Assembly: GCF_037893015.1 (NCBI RefSeq)
Contig: NC_133666.1
Location: 569,347,001-569,411,000 of the forward strand
Source of the DNA: Macrotis lagotis
Taxonomy: Eukaryota; Chordata; Mammalia; Peramelemorphia; Peramelidae
DNA: 64,000 nt
Direction of reading: 5' to 3'
A program made the translations under genes and the position numbers. Every line of letters starts with the position of its first letter. The first letter of the stretch is position 1. Below, piece by piece: positions 11,336 to 22,620 of the stretch. Below the pieces are notes generated by a model, which did no database searches, was not told the origin of the DNA, and worked only from the letters and a program-made list of their open reading frames with translations.

Positions 11336-12030
11336 AAATGTAGTGTTTTAACATTTAAAAAAATAGTTAATTGTACATAAAACAGGGACAGAATTGGAAC
11401 TGCATTTCCCTTCTACATTATTTTCACAGCAGTTAGCTCTCAAAAAGGGAAGCTCCTTGGTCACTGGATGCTTAAATTTAACTGCTATTATAATCATTCC
11501 TTCTCTTCTCTACTCATAATTTGTTTTCAAAATCATTCATACAATATCTTCCCTTTCTCCTTTCAAAGGTTGATCTAACATTAATTTCCTCTCCTCGAAT
11601 TCGGAAGAGTCACAAATACCAAAGACTTTTTCTTCAGTCCACCTCCTGTAGCAAGGGGTTGTATCCACTAGATATTTATTGCAATAGTCCAATTGAAAGT
11701 TTTGTAATAAGTATTGTTTGGGGTTTGCCAGTGGAGGGGGAAAAAGAATGAATAAGAGATTTCATGAAGTTAAAAGAAATAAAATTTAGAAAAATAGATT
11801 GTATGTGTAGCATGAATGAAACTGAGGAATTGAGCAACAGTAATGTTATGGGTCTTGTTTACTAGAAAGCTGGTAATTGTATGGCAGGAGTGAAATTTTT
11901 GACTTCTGTTTGGGAAACCATTAGGTTGGAAATCATTCATATTAAGCTAGTCCCATTCTATTCTCCAGTTTTCTTGTATCTTACTCCCTTATTCCATTGA
12001 ATCTTTTTGACCTGTTTGTTTTGTGTGGAA
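11336..12030. other. Unassigned DNA
   Basis: No recognisable gene. The short frame at 11521-11751 shows no family features. The part 11640-11900 may be the continuation of an ancient LINE relic (TATTGCAATAGTCCA is a common remnant). Confidence 0.35.
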
Positions 12031-12326
12031 CAATATGCTCAGTGTCTTGTTTCCAAATATTTTTACTAATAATCCACTCATACCTGGAATTTTATTCTTC
12101 ATTTCAACTCTGGACTTTCTTCAAGTTTCAACTAATTATCCAATTACTGAAAGAAGTTTTTTCCAGTATACCTTAATTTTAGGGCCTTCCCTCTGAGATA
12201 ATTTGTACATAATATTTTACATGCCATCTCCCCTACTTGACTGCAATCTCCTTTAAAAGAGATTTTTTTCATCATTTTCTTTTTTATTCATATCACACAT
12301 TACAGTGCTTTGTGAATGCCTGTTGA
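12031..12326 (+). mobile_element. L2-type LINE 3' end relic
   Basis: Resembles the L2 3'UTR: a GCAATCTCCTTTAAAAGAGA segment in place of the usual 'gtaagctccttgagg' block, then a pyrimidine-rich stretch and an ACAGTGCTTTGTGAATGCC end. It is very diverged. Confidence 0.5.
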
Positions 12327-12561
12327 TGGACATTCTGTTCACAATATTCAAAGAAAGTTAGTGATAAGTGACTTGTTTCCAGGAAAGAAGCAAAACATGG
12401 AAATATATTTGGCAGTCAGTTGTACTGAGTGAATGAATTATTCCAAGAGATATGAAAAAATCACCAAGTATGACAGTATAGAAAGAAGAGAAAAATTTAA
12501 TGACATGGTTGAAGATTTAATAATAGAAAATGGGGGGTGGTGAAACAGATACAAAAAAAAT

Positions 12562-12790
12562 AAGCAGGGCTGCAGGTAAGTAATTCAGTCAATAGAGCAC
12601 CTGCCCTGCTTTGAAGGGGTGCAAACCAGCCTCAAACACTTGATACTTACTAGCTGTTTGACCTAGGACAAGTTACTTTATTTCATTGCCTTGCAAAAAC
12701 CAAATAAGCAAATAAACAAATAAATACATGAATGAATGAATAAGTAAATAAATGAATGAATGAATGATAATAAAACAAACAAATAAATAA
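12562..12790 (+). mobile_element. tRNA-type SINE (WSINE1-like) with long degenerate tail
   Basis: Body from the head near 12568 to CCTTGCAAAAACC (about 12700), followed by an unusually long AAAT/GAAT tail to about 12790. The Pol III B-box region is mutated. Confidence 0.75.
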
Positions 12791-12984
12791 TATATCACCA
12801 GCTAGAAATCTTCAAATTCAAATGAGGATACAGTTTAAAAAAAAAACAATGTGATCAACCTTGTTAAATGTTTCAGAAGTCAAGAAGTATCACCTTACTG
12901 ATAATTTCATTCTCAGTTTCATCTCTGCAATTAGTATTTAAATATCATTGTTTCCTTAAATGGGACTTGTTTTAGTTGAAAATT

Positions 12985-13915
12985 TCAGAATCTGGGGCAG
13001 AGCTAAGATTGTGGAAAGAATCCAGGAACTTCTTTTAGTTCTCCTAAGATTTTTCTGAGAAAAAAATGTAAATCAAGCCTCTAAATAGTTACTTGAGTGA
13101 CAGAACTTACAAAAAGACAGAATGGAGCATTTCCAGTTTAAGATACCTTGGAAGAACTTCAGGAAAGGTCTGTAGCATTTAGGTGTAGTCAGAACATGGC
13201 TCTATAGAGGTCGGAGTGGAGAAGGGAAGAGGAGTGTCTCATTTGCAGCCCAGCTCGTGATCCAAAGCTCCTGATTACCAGTTCAACAAGCCAGCATCAC
13301 AGCAGGTCATCTGAGAAGCCTTCAGACCTAGAATAGAAGAAAAATTTTGAGTCTTACAATTCAAGCACAGATGATACAACAATTTCTGGCAATCCCAGTC
13401 AAGGGGGGCCTCAGTATCTGGAAAAATAGTGAGCAGGCCTCTGATCTCATGTCACTAGTACTTGACATAGTGTACTGTGGACTTAACATGAGTAAGAAGC
13501 AGAAGAAAGCTTTAACCATGGAAAAGTACTGTGATGAAAAGGAAGATCAAAAGACCATCTCAGAAGAGGACATTGGGAAAAGGCCTCTGTGTGAAGTTCC
13601 AGAGCACAAGGTACATTTGTCTTAAGCCTCAACAGCACTTTTGGAAGAGTTTGGAAATGACTAAAAATCAGGTAGAAAGCTGGGAAATTGGTCACAGCAA
13701 GTCTAATGACACTGTGAGACATACACAGTCAAATGGGAAAACATAATTTAATTTAAAAATGAAATGATAGAAGAAAATGTACAACACCTCATTTGAAAAG
13801 GCAACTGACCTAGAAAATAGATCCAGGAAGAATAATGTAATATTTATTGCAATAACTGTCAGATAAGATAAAAAATGAACCTGAACAATATTTTTAAAAA
13901 GGCATTCAGTCACTT
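12985..13915 (+). mobile_element. L1 5' end: 5'UTR and start of ORF1
   Basis: Begins with the L1 5' start-like GGGGCAGAGCTAAGATTGTG, and has a 5'UTR and an ORF1 remnant from about 13488 (MSKKQKKALTMEKY) that reaches the coiled-coil/RRM border near 13900. It stops where a second L1 5' end begins. No intact frame. Confidence 0.7.
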
Positions 13916-13924
13916 CATGCCAAG

Positions 13925-14246
13925 ATGATATGGAAAAATCAGAACCTTTCTTAAGTTCCCCTAGGTTTCTCTCAAAAATGACATTAATGAAGCTTTTAAA
14001 CATATTTTGTAGTGACAGAACTCACAAAAAAACAGAGTGGAACATCTTCTAGTCAGTCACGTGAGAGTGTGAGTGTGCCCTTGGCAGAGAACAGGAATGA
14101 AGCATAGCAGCAGTAGGCTGAGTTGGGGAATAAACTGAAATCCTTGACAGTTGGGGGCAGGGGGAGATTTCTAGCAGAATTTGCAGTTCAGATTCAGGTC
14201 AACAGAGAGGAAGGATGGATGGCAATGCTCCAGTGTGTTTGTTTGT

Positions 14247-14295
<49 letters not shown>

Positions 14296-16475
14296 CCTAG
14301 GATCCCTACTTAGGCAAGGCAGCTAATCTTATTGGGGACCACAGACCCCTGACATTCCCAGCTGGGAGAGCCTAGTGTTCAGTATAGATGGATCAGAGGC
14401 CACTCTAATCGCTCCCACCTTTCCCAGTGGTCCAGGGAGTGGGTGACTGACACACATAGTTAAATTAAAGAGCTATTCCAGATTGTGGGACCCAGCCCAA
14501 TGACTGGGCTGATGGGAAGGACAGTCAAGAGACAGTTCTAAGGGTTTTCACCATTTTCAACAGCCCAGGGAGAGGGTAACTGACATGCCCAGCTCTGATG
14601 GTCTAGAGAGAGCCTCTGTCATTCCTTGTGGTCAGTATACTGAGGAACCCACAGAAGTTCCTACCATCAGTGGCCCCAGGCCAGTAAGTTAGTCTCTAAG
14701 GTTCTCAACACTGAAGGTATGTGAGTGTGCCCCTGCTCCAAGATAAGAACCTTTGGATAGAACCCAGTAACAAATCCCCAAATTCATAGGAAACCTTAGA
14801 GAAAAACAGGATCTATGGCAAATTACCTAGGAGATGAGGATGGCTAAAGCGCTAGCTAAGAAAAGTAGGCCAGAAGAGGTACCACATGTGAAGCTTTGGA
14901 GAAGAATAGGAGTTGGTCACCAGAACAGAAAGAACTTTTGGAAGAGGTCAGAAAAGATTTTAAAAAGCAAATGGAAAAATTGTAAAAAGAGATACAAGAG
15001 AAAATTATTATCTTGCCACAGATACTGACAGAAGGAAACAAATTCTCTAAAAAAATACAATTGTGCAAATGCAAAAACAAAATAATTCCTTCAAAAATGC
15101 AATTGAGCAAAGGGAAAATGGTAACTGTTCCTTAAAAAATAGAATTCACCAAATGGAAAAGCAGAAGCAAAAGCTCCTTGAATAACATGCTGGGCCTAAT
15201 GAAAACTTCTGACTTCCTGAGACACCAAGAATTGGTTGAATAATTTTTTAAATGGAAAAATAGATGAAAATGTGAAATACCTCATTGGTAAAGCAACTGA
15301 TCTAGGATGTAGATCCAGGAGAGATAATTTAAGCCATGGTCAAAAAAAGAACCTGAATAACATTCTTCAGGAAGTTGTCAAGGAAAACTGCCCTGATATA
15401 CTTGAACCAGAGGGCAAACTATTCATTGTATGACTCCACCAATTGCCTCCTAAAAGAGATCTCAAAATGAAAATGACAATGAATATTGTAGCCAAACTCC
15501 AGCATTCTCAGATCAAGGAGAAATCCTGAAAGCATCTGGAAACACTCAATTCAAATACCAATTAGCTACAGTCAGGATTACACAGGAGCTGGCTGCATCA
15601 ACATTAAAGGAATAAAGGGTTTGGAATATGATATTCTGGAGGGCAAGAGAGATTGAATTACTTCCAAGAATCATCTACTCAGGACAATTGAGCCCACTCT
15701 TTCAGGAAAAAGATGGATAGCAAAATAGGTAGCTTTCAAACTTCCCTGATGAAAAGACCAGAGCTGAACAGAAAATTTGATCTTCAACAGGAGACTCAAG
15801 AGATGCATGAAAAGGTAAACAGGGAAAAAAGGAAAAAAAAACTGTTATTCAATAGGAATAAACTAATTACTTTCCCCACCTGGGAGGAAGATTATCACAA
15901 CTCTTAAGAATCATAACTCTATTAGAAGCAGTATACTTAGGTTGAACATATGAACATAAATTGATTTTGCTGGAATGATTAAAAAATTAAGATATTTAAA
16001 AGGGGACAATTATAATGATATGGAAGGGAAGAGGAGGCAGAATAGGGAAAATTACATCTCATAAACAGGCACTAAAATCTATTATAGTAGAGGGGGAGAA
16101 GGGAGGAGACAAGAATTGCTTAAAACTTATTCTCATCAGATTTAGTTTAAAAAATGAAACCAAATTAAGTCATTGGGGTTTAGACATTTCATGGAATTAG
16201 AATGAGGAAATGGGAAAAATGAAGAAGAAAATAAAAGGAAGGATGACATAAAAGGGGGTTAGAGTAGGAAGAGAAAGAGGATAGAAAAGGGAAAGAGCCT
16301 GATTGAAGTGGGATGCATATTGAGGTATGTTATGATCAGAACGAAAACACTTGTGAAAAGGGAGAGAGTAAAAGCTAGAGAAAAATAACATGGGGAAAAT
16401 ACGGTGGATGGTAACACAGAGTTAGTAATCATACTTGTGAATGTGAATGGAATGAACATTCTATTAAAACAGACA
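13925..16475 (+). mobile_element. L1: 5'UTR, ORF1, inter-ORF spacer and ORF2 start
   Basis: The 5'UTR start is similar to that at 12990 (shared AGTGACAGAACT block), followed by a long 5'UTR with a (TG)n tract. ORF1 remnants run from about 14834 to 15800: a coiled coil, an RRM remnant (DENVKYLIGKATDLG), CPDILEPEGK, and a C-terminal KRPELNRKFDL. A purine-rich spacer and the beginning of ORF2 (VNVNGMN near 16440) follow. ORF1 is split by many stops. Confidence 0.8.
14234..14298. repeat. (TG)n microsatellite
   Basis: TG run with a short CG-alternating end, inside the L1 5'UTR. Confidence 0.95.
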
Positions 16476-16589
16476 TGAGATTCATTACTAAAACATTTCT
16501 AGAAATAAAAATTTATAATTTATATAACTTAACACAATATTTAATATTTTAATATATAATGCAATTTAGAATAATTTATAAAATGTATT

Positions 16590-17560
16590 AATTTATATGA
16601 AAGAGGTCATTCCCCAATTGACAAATGGCCAAAGGATATGCAAAGGCAATTTGCAGATGAAGGAATCTCTGAACAGTTAGAAATCCTACAGTAAGAGGAA
16701 AAATTGCTCTAAATCATTACTAATTGGAGAAAAGCCAATTAAAGCATCTCACACCTCTCAGATGGGCCAATATGACCAGAAAGGAAAATGATCAATGTTG
16801 GTAGGGATGTGGGAAATCTGGGACATTAATACATTATTGGTGGAGCTGAGAACTGATCCAGCCTTTCTGCAGAGCATTTTGCAATTATGCCCAAAGGGCA
16901 ATAAAAATGTGTACACTCTTTGATTCAGCAATACCACTATTGGGTCTATACCCTGAAGAGATCATAAAAAAGGGTAAAAATATGACCTATAAAAATATTC
17001 ATAGAACCTCTGTTTGTGGTAGCAAAGAATTGAAAGTCAAGGTGTAAGACAACTTCAGAGAAGTGTGGAAAGACTTGCATGGAATAATGCTGAGCAAGAT
17101 GAGAAGAACAAGAAGAATATTTTAAACCTCAACAGCAGTTATGAGGGTGTGATGATCAACCTTAATGGACCTACTCATTCCATCAGTGCAATAATCAGCG
17201 CCAAATTTAGAGGATCTGTGACAGAGAATATCATCTGTAACCAGATAAAGAACTGTGGAGTTTAAATAAAGACCAAAGACCTTCAGTGTAAAAAGAAAGT
17301 TGTCTCATTACTAAATAATTTTTCTATCTCTAATATTTTTTTCCTCAAGGATATAGCTTTCCTCTCAACACATTCAATTTTGATCAATGAATAGCATGGA
17401 AACAATGTAAAGATTATCAGATTGTCTTCTGTGTGTTGAGGGGGGAGGAAAGGGAGGATGAGTCAAAATGTGTAAATTCAAAAACCTTACCAAAAGATGA
17501 AAGGTAGAAACTACTATTGTATCCAATTGGAAAACAAATAAAATATTATAAAATAAAAAG
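16590..17560 (+). mobile_element. L1 3' end (ORF2 C-terminus and 3'UTR)
   Basis: Starts in the ORF2 C-terminal region (FPN-WQMAKGYAKAICR-type remnant near 16610) and runs through the 3'UTR with a G-rich block (17440-17460) to an A-rich end near 17560. It seems to be inserted into the L1 ORF2 that starts before it and resumes after it. The 115 bases in front (16476-16589) are AT-rich and unplaced. Confidence 0.8.
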
Positions 17561-17564
17561 ATAT

Positions 17565-18074
17565 GAAAAACAAAATGGATTAAAATTTAGAATCTTTCAA
17601 TATATTATTTACAAGAAGCACATTTGAAGCAGAAACATGCACATGAAATAAAGGTAAAAGACTGGAGTAGAATGCACATTTCATCTGTTAATAAAAATAT
17701 AAAAAAATTAACTTAAAGAATCAGGGATACTGATCCTGATCTTAGAATAAAGAAAAAGAATAAAAAATAGAACTTATTAAAAGAGATAAGAAAGAAAACT
17801 ATATATTCCTAGAAGGTACCACAGACAATGAAGTAATTTCAATATTTAACATATGTGAATCAAGTGATATAGCACCCAAATTTTTAAAGGAGATGCTAAA
17901 TAATTTACAGGAAGACATACAAAAATACTATGTCATGGGTGAACTTCAACCTCTTTGACTCAGCACTAAATAAATATAACCAGAAAATAAACAAATAACA
18001 ACCTAAGGAGATGAATAGAATGTTGGAAAAGTTAGATATGATATACTTCCTGGAAAAAAAAAACTGAATGGGAA
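17565..18074 (+). mobile_element. L1 ORF2 endonuclease region fragment
   Basis: Resumes ORF2 after the insertion: remnants of the endonuclease domain (a KKHI.SRNMHMK-like segment near 17615, then a region ending in EMNRMLEKLDMIYFLEK near 18010-18050). Several stops. Confidence 0.75.
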
Positions 18075-18405
18075 AAGAAAAGAAGAGAAACAAAACAAAA
18101 CAAAACAAAACAAAACAAAACAAAACAAAACAAGACACATGGGGGGAAAAACACTCCTACAGAATCTGATGAACACTTTATAAAAATTAGCTCTTATGTA
18201 TCTCTTTTCCTTAATCCTAATTCCTCATGCAAAAAAGTACCAAGTTGTAAATATGCTTAACAAAATATATAATGTAAAATGCTACCCTGACTTATCCCAC
18301 CTGAGGGGGGTTGGGAAGGAAGGGTGGAGGGAAATTTTGTAACTTGGAAATATGCATGTATATTGATGAAATAAAAATAAAGAAAGAAAGAAAGAATATT
18401 GACTG
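18075..18405 (+). mobile_element. L1 3'UTR fragment with expanded (CAAAA)n
   Basis: Same 3'UTR type as 6634-7248 but on the plus strand, ending with an A/G-rich tail near 18405. The pentamer tract at 18089-18131 (about nine CAAAA/AAAAC units) corresponds to a three-unit TGTTT stretch in the 6634-7248 copy, so it has expanded. Confidence 0.75.
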
Positions 18406-18409
18406 CAAT

Positions 18410-18600
18410 CAAAAATAGAAATAGGTTATTTTACTTCCAGTTAAATTAAAATCTAACTTTGTATGACCCATTATAGTATGTAATTTATAGTGTATCATGA
18501 TCTTAATAGGATGTATTTAATATTTCTGCCTTTCTGCACTTGATTGTGTTTTTTTTATGTTCTAAAACATGTTCCGATTTTATATAGCTGCTATGTACAG
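18410..18600 (-). mobile_element. Short L1 ORF2 endonuclease fragment
   Basis: Minus-strand match to the endonuclease interval of the copies at 37.7 kb and 42.5 kb (landmark TATTTCTGCCTTTCTGCA). It lies between two L1 3' pieces of opposite orientation. Confidence 0.6.
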
Positions 18601-19885
18601 GCCTTTCATTTTTTCCCCTCATTGGGGATAATATAAACCATTACCAATCTAATACATTTGTGCTAGCTCTCTGAACTGGCAAGAGGAGTTGCTTTCATCA
18701 AGGTTGTCATCTCATAGTGTTGTTGATGTGTACATTGTTCTTTTGACTCCACTCCCTTCCTTCATCATCAGATTCCATAAGTCATTCCATGCTTCTCTAG
18801 AGTCTAACCATTTATTGTTTCTTATAGAACAATAATATTCTATAGTATTCTATAGTATAGTACATGAATACCCATAACTTGTTTAGCCATTCCCCAATTG
18901 ATGGACATCACCTCAATTTCCAGTTCTTTGCCACTAGAAAAAGAGCAGCTCTCAATATTTTGGAACATGTAGGACTTTTCCCATTTTTTACAATTTCTTC
19001 TGGATATAATCCTAGAATTGGAATTGCTGGGTCAAATGAAATGAACAGTTTTATTGTTCTTTGTTGAGTTCTATATTGTACTCCACCAGCAATGCATTAA
19101 TGTCCCGATCCTCCCACAACCTCTCCAAAACTGATCATTTTCTTTCCTTTTTCTCAACTGGGGTAATCTAATAAGTGTGAGATGATACTTTAATTTGCAT
19201 TTCTCTACTCAGTGGTGATTTGGAGAATTTTTTCATATGATCCTATATAGCATTAATTTCTTCCTTTGGAAACTGTCTCTTCATATCCTTTGAATAATTA
19301 TTAAATGGGAAATTATTTGTGACCTTATAAATAAAATGCAATTTTTAAATATATTTTAGAAATAAGAACCTTATCAAAACCCCTGGTTTTGAAGATTGTT
19401 ACATAAGGTTCTGCATTCCTTTTAATTTTGGCAGCATTGCTTTCATTAGTGCAAAATATTTTTAATTTAATGTAATCAAAATTATTCATTTTGCAGTTTA
19501 TAATGCTCTAATTCTTCTTTGGTCATAAATTTATCCCTTTTCCATAGATCATATAGATAGAATAGTTTTGTTTTATTAATTTATCTATGGTATCACTCTT
19601 TATGTCAAAATCCTGTACCCATTTTCACCATATTTTGGTATATGGTGTGAGATGTGGATCTATGCCTAGTTTTTGCCATACTATTTTCCAGTGTTCCCAA
19701 CAATTTCGTCACATAATGAGTTCTTATCCCAGAGGCTTATGTCTTTGGGTTTTTCAAAGAGAAGGTTAATAAAGTTATTTACTACAGTTTCTTTTGAATC
19801 TATCCCAATCCATTGATCCATTACTCTATTTCTTAGCCAGTACCAGGAAGTTTTGATGACTGCTGCTTTATAGTAGAGGTAGACA
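18601..19885 (-). mobile_element. L1 3' region (ORF2 C-terminus)
   Basis: Minus-strand L1 from within the 3'UTR (the terminal tail is missing) through the ORF2 C-terminal domain. It is colinear with 38956-40800 and ends near 19885 at the start of the post-RT region. Fragmentary frames only. Confidence 0.8.
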
Positions 19886-20224
19886 ATATTCTAAATGTAT
19901 TTTAATTATTTATAGAAAATTCTGTCAACATTTCTTTTCTCACTGCAATAAATCACAAGCAAAAGGATATTATATTAATCTGTGTGAATGTATGTGTTTA
20001 TGTGTGCCTGGTGTGTGTAGCAGTAATAGTAGGAGAGGCAGTAGTTATAGTTAGTATTTTTTCCAATCTCAAATAGTAAAAGAAAGTAACCCACTTCTTG
20101 TTACAGTCTGAATTATTTCCATACAAGACATACAATAGAGTAATTAACTTTGCATCTTTGAATTATGTTTCCTAAACCTCTAAGGGAAAAACATTTAATT
20201 ATACAATGCAATCATTGATATAAA
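19886..20224. other. Unassigned DNA
   Basis: No repeat or coding sequence recognised. Contains a short TG-rich stretch near 19985-20015. Confidence 0.4.
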
Positions 20225-21480
20225 TGTCAGGGGTAGTTGGAACCAAGTCGGGGCCAAATGCAGACACTTGCTTGAGCTCTTCCCAAACCACTCCAAATAT
20301 GTTTGAATAATGACTAATCTGGGTCAGTAACAGAGGTAGCAGTTTCCAGACTTCTCAGCCCAGCAATTGCTAAGAACAAATTGGAAGGTCAGCAGGAAAA
20401 CTCTGTCACACCAAGCGAAAGTGGAACTTTCAGTCCAAGGGAGGTAATGGGTTTAGAAGGAGATTATAGGGGTCATAAATGAGGTAGAATTCTGTTGCTT
20501 TGCCTATGCTCAGACCTGGATTGTTGTTTGGGACCCATTCTGAGCAAGAGAAGCAGAAGCACAAAAGAAATTACTATCCCAGCAGATCCAGGAACCTCTC
20601 CTCAGTTTCAGGGCAGAAAGGAGTGTTTGTGTGACAAATTGACCAGCTCATAGAAAAGGAAGAGCAGTTATAACATCTCATAAGACCTCAGAGGAATTAA
20701 AAATATTCCTAGAATAATCTCTAAAAAAACTGCAAAAACACTTACAAGTTTGGATCAGTGTATCCTACACCCATCTCAAGCAAGAGATATAATCAAGACA
20801 TAGGATGAATAAATAGGCAAACAAGAGAAGGAAAAGCATTCAACAATAGTTACTATGGTCATATGGAACATCAAAATAGCCACTCATACAAAGATGGCAA
20901 AGGCAACACTTCTATTTGCAAAGCCTCCAAAATTAATAATTGGTCTTAGCCCTTGGAAGAACACATAAAGGAGTCTGAAAATGAAGTAAGTAAAGGAGAG
21001 GAAAAACTGGAAAGAGAAATAAGAGTGATGAGGGAAAATCATAAAACCAAATGGAAGCTGATGTCTTTGTGAGAAAGCAAGAAACAATTTTTAAAAAAAC
21101 GAAAAAAAGAAGAGAATGTGAAATATCTCATTGAGGGAAAAAGTGGTCCAAAAAACAGATCCAGTGGGACATTGGAAAATTATTGGCCTTCCTGAAATCC
21201 ATGACCAAAAACATCCTAGACATAATCATCAAGAAATTATTTATCAGCATCTACATTAAAGTATTGCAGGGCTCAAAATATCATATCTTGGAAGGCAAAA
21301 GAACTTGGACTGCCACAAGAATCAACTACCCAGCAGAACTTAACATGTTCTCTGATGAGAAAAGATGGATATTCAATGAATTGAGGAACTTTCAAACTTT
21401 CCTGATGAAACAATAGCTGAACCAAAAATTTGATCTTCGAATACAAGACTCAAATTAAGCATAAAAAGGTATAGAGGAAA
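20225..21480 (+). mobile_element. L1 5'UTR and ORF1
   Basis: A long 5'UTR-like region (20225-20700) is followed by ORF1 remnants: a coiled-coil stretch to about 21120, an RRM start near 21130 and the C-terminal domain at 21270-21430 (INYPAELNMFSDEKRW). ORF2 does not follow. After about 120 unplaced bases, only the extreme end of an ORF2 appears (21605). It is either internally deleted or another ORF1-only element. Confidence 0.7.
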
Positions 21481-21604
21481 CAAAAATCATAAAGGATTTA
21501 ATGATGCTGAACTGCTTATATTCTTGCATGGTAAGATGATATGCATAATTCATATGAACTTTTGCATTGACTAATAGGAAAGAAGGAGTGAATGTCAAAT
21601 ATTA

Positions 21605-21880
21605 GAACACATAGATGTAGGGAAAACAAGACAGTAATACACTGTTGGAAGAGTTGTAAAATTAGTCAAAAACCTCTTTAGAGAAATTTGGAACTAAGTG
21701 CTACTACTAGGTCTATATCCTAGAAGAGTTGAAAAACAGGAATAAAGAAGAAATATATATTTAAGCAATGAAGGGATATTCATCAGTTGGGAAATGGCTG
21801 AACAAATTGTGACATGTGATTAATTTGAAATGTTCTTTGAATAAAATATGTATGAACAGGATACTCTCAGTTAAAAAAAC
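21605..21880 (+). mobile_element. L1 ORF2 end / 3'UTR remnant
   Basis: Diverged ORF2 C-terminal landmarks, such as the CTACTACTAGGTCTATATCC equivalent of the usual 'actactgggtctataccc' and the NWEMAEQIV-type segment near 21800. Truncated on both sides. Confidence 0.65.
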
Positions 21881-21954
21881 TTACAAAATGATTAACTGTG
21901 AATGACAACTTATCTCAGCAAGGCTGTGACAAAAGTGAGCTCTCTGAATAGTTT

Positions 21955-22277
21955 TATTTTTTTTGTCCTTCATTCTCCAAGATGATTGTAACATCAGGCA
22001 CATGGTGCCATGAGAAGCATGAGAAAAGAATTTGAGTGAGGGGACTTGCTGTTGTAAGTCATCAACCTCACTTTCTTTTCCAGAGCTATCTGGGTCCAGT
22101 GATCATATATGTATCAGGATGACTGGAGATGGCCTTGAAGGTGAGGCAATCAGGGCAAAATGACTTGTCCAAGGTCACACAGTTAGCAAGTGTCAAGTGT
22201 CTGAGGTTAGATTCAAACTCACATCCTCTTGCCTCCAAGGCCAGTGCTCTTTTCACTACACCAGCTAGTTTCCCTCT
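21955..22277 (-). mobile_element. MAR1-type CORE-SINE
   Basis: On the minus strand: a tRNA-like head (CTAGCTGGTGTAGTGAAAAG), a body including GTGTGACCTTGGACAAGTCA, and a 3' part with GCACCATGTGCCTGATGTTA, ending in GAATGAAGGACAAAAAAAA. MAR1 is a marsupial CORE-SINE, so this copy is one of the better taxonomic clues. Confidence 0.75.
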
Positions 22278-22620
22278 GAAGAATTTCTGATAAAAGAATT
22301 TTATCCATCCTTAAAACAGAGTTTATGATGTCTGGATACTGATAAAAGAAATCCTTTTTTAAAAAATTTTATTTATTTTTCATAAGTTTACTATTTTTAG
22401 GGGAATTTTACTTTCTTTTATCATATGAATAGCTTGATAATGTTATACTTGGCTACACATTTTTAGCCAATATCATTAAAGTTGCTTTTTCAGTGAGGGG
22501 GAAATGGGTTAGAAAAAAGTGAGAGAATTCAGAACTCAGTGCTTTAAAAGTGAATGGGGCTACTAAAAAATACTAAAAAAAAAAGTGAATGGGGAAGAAC
22601 AAATGAAATAATAAATATGA
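22278..22620. other. Unassigned AT-rich DNA
   Basis: Nothing recognisable apart from two short direct repeats of AAAGTGAATGGGG at 22547 and 22583. Confidence 0.4.
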
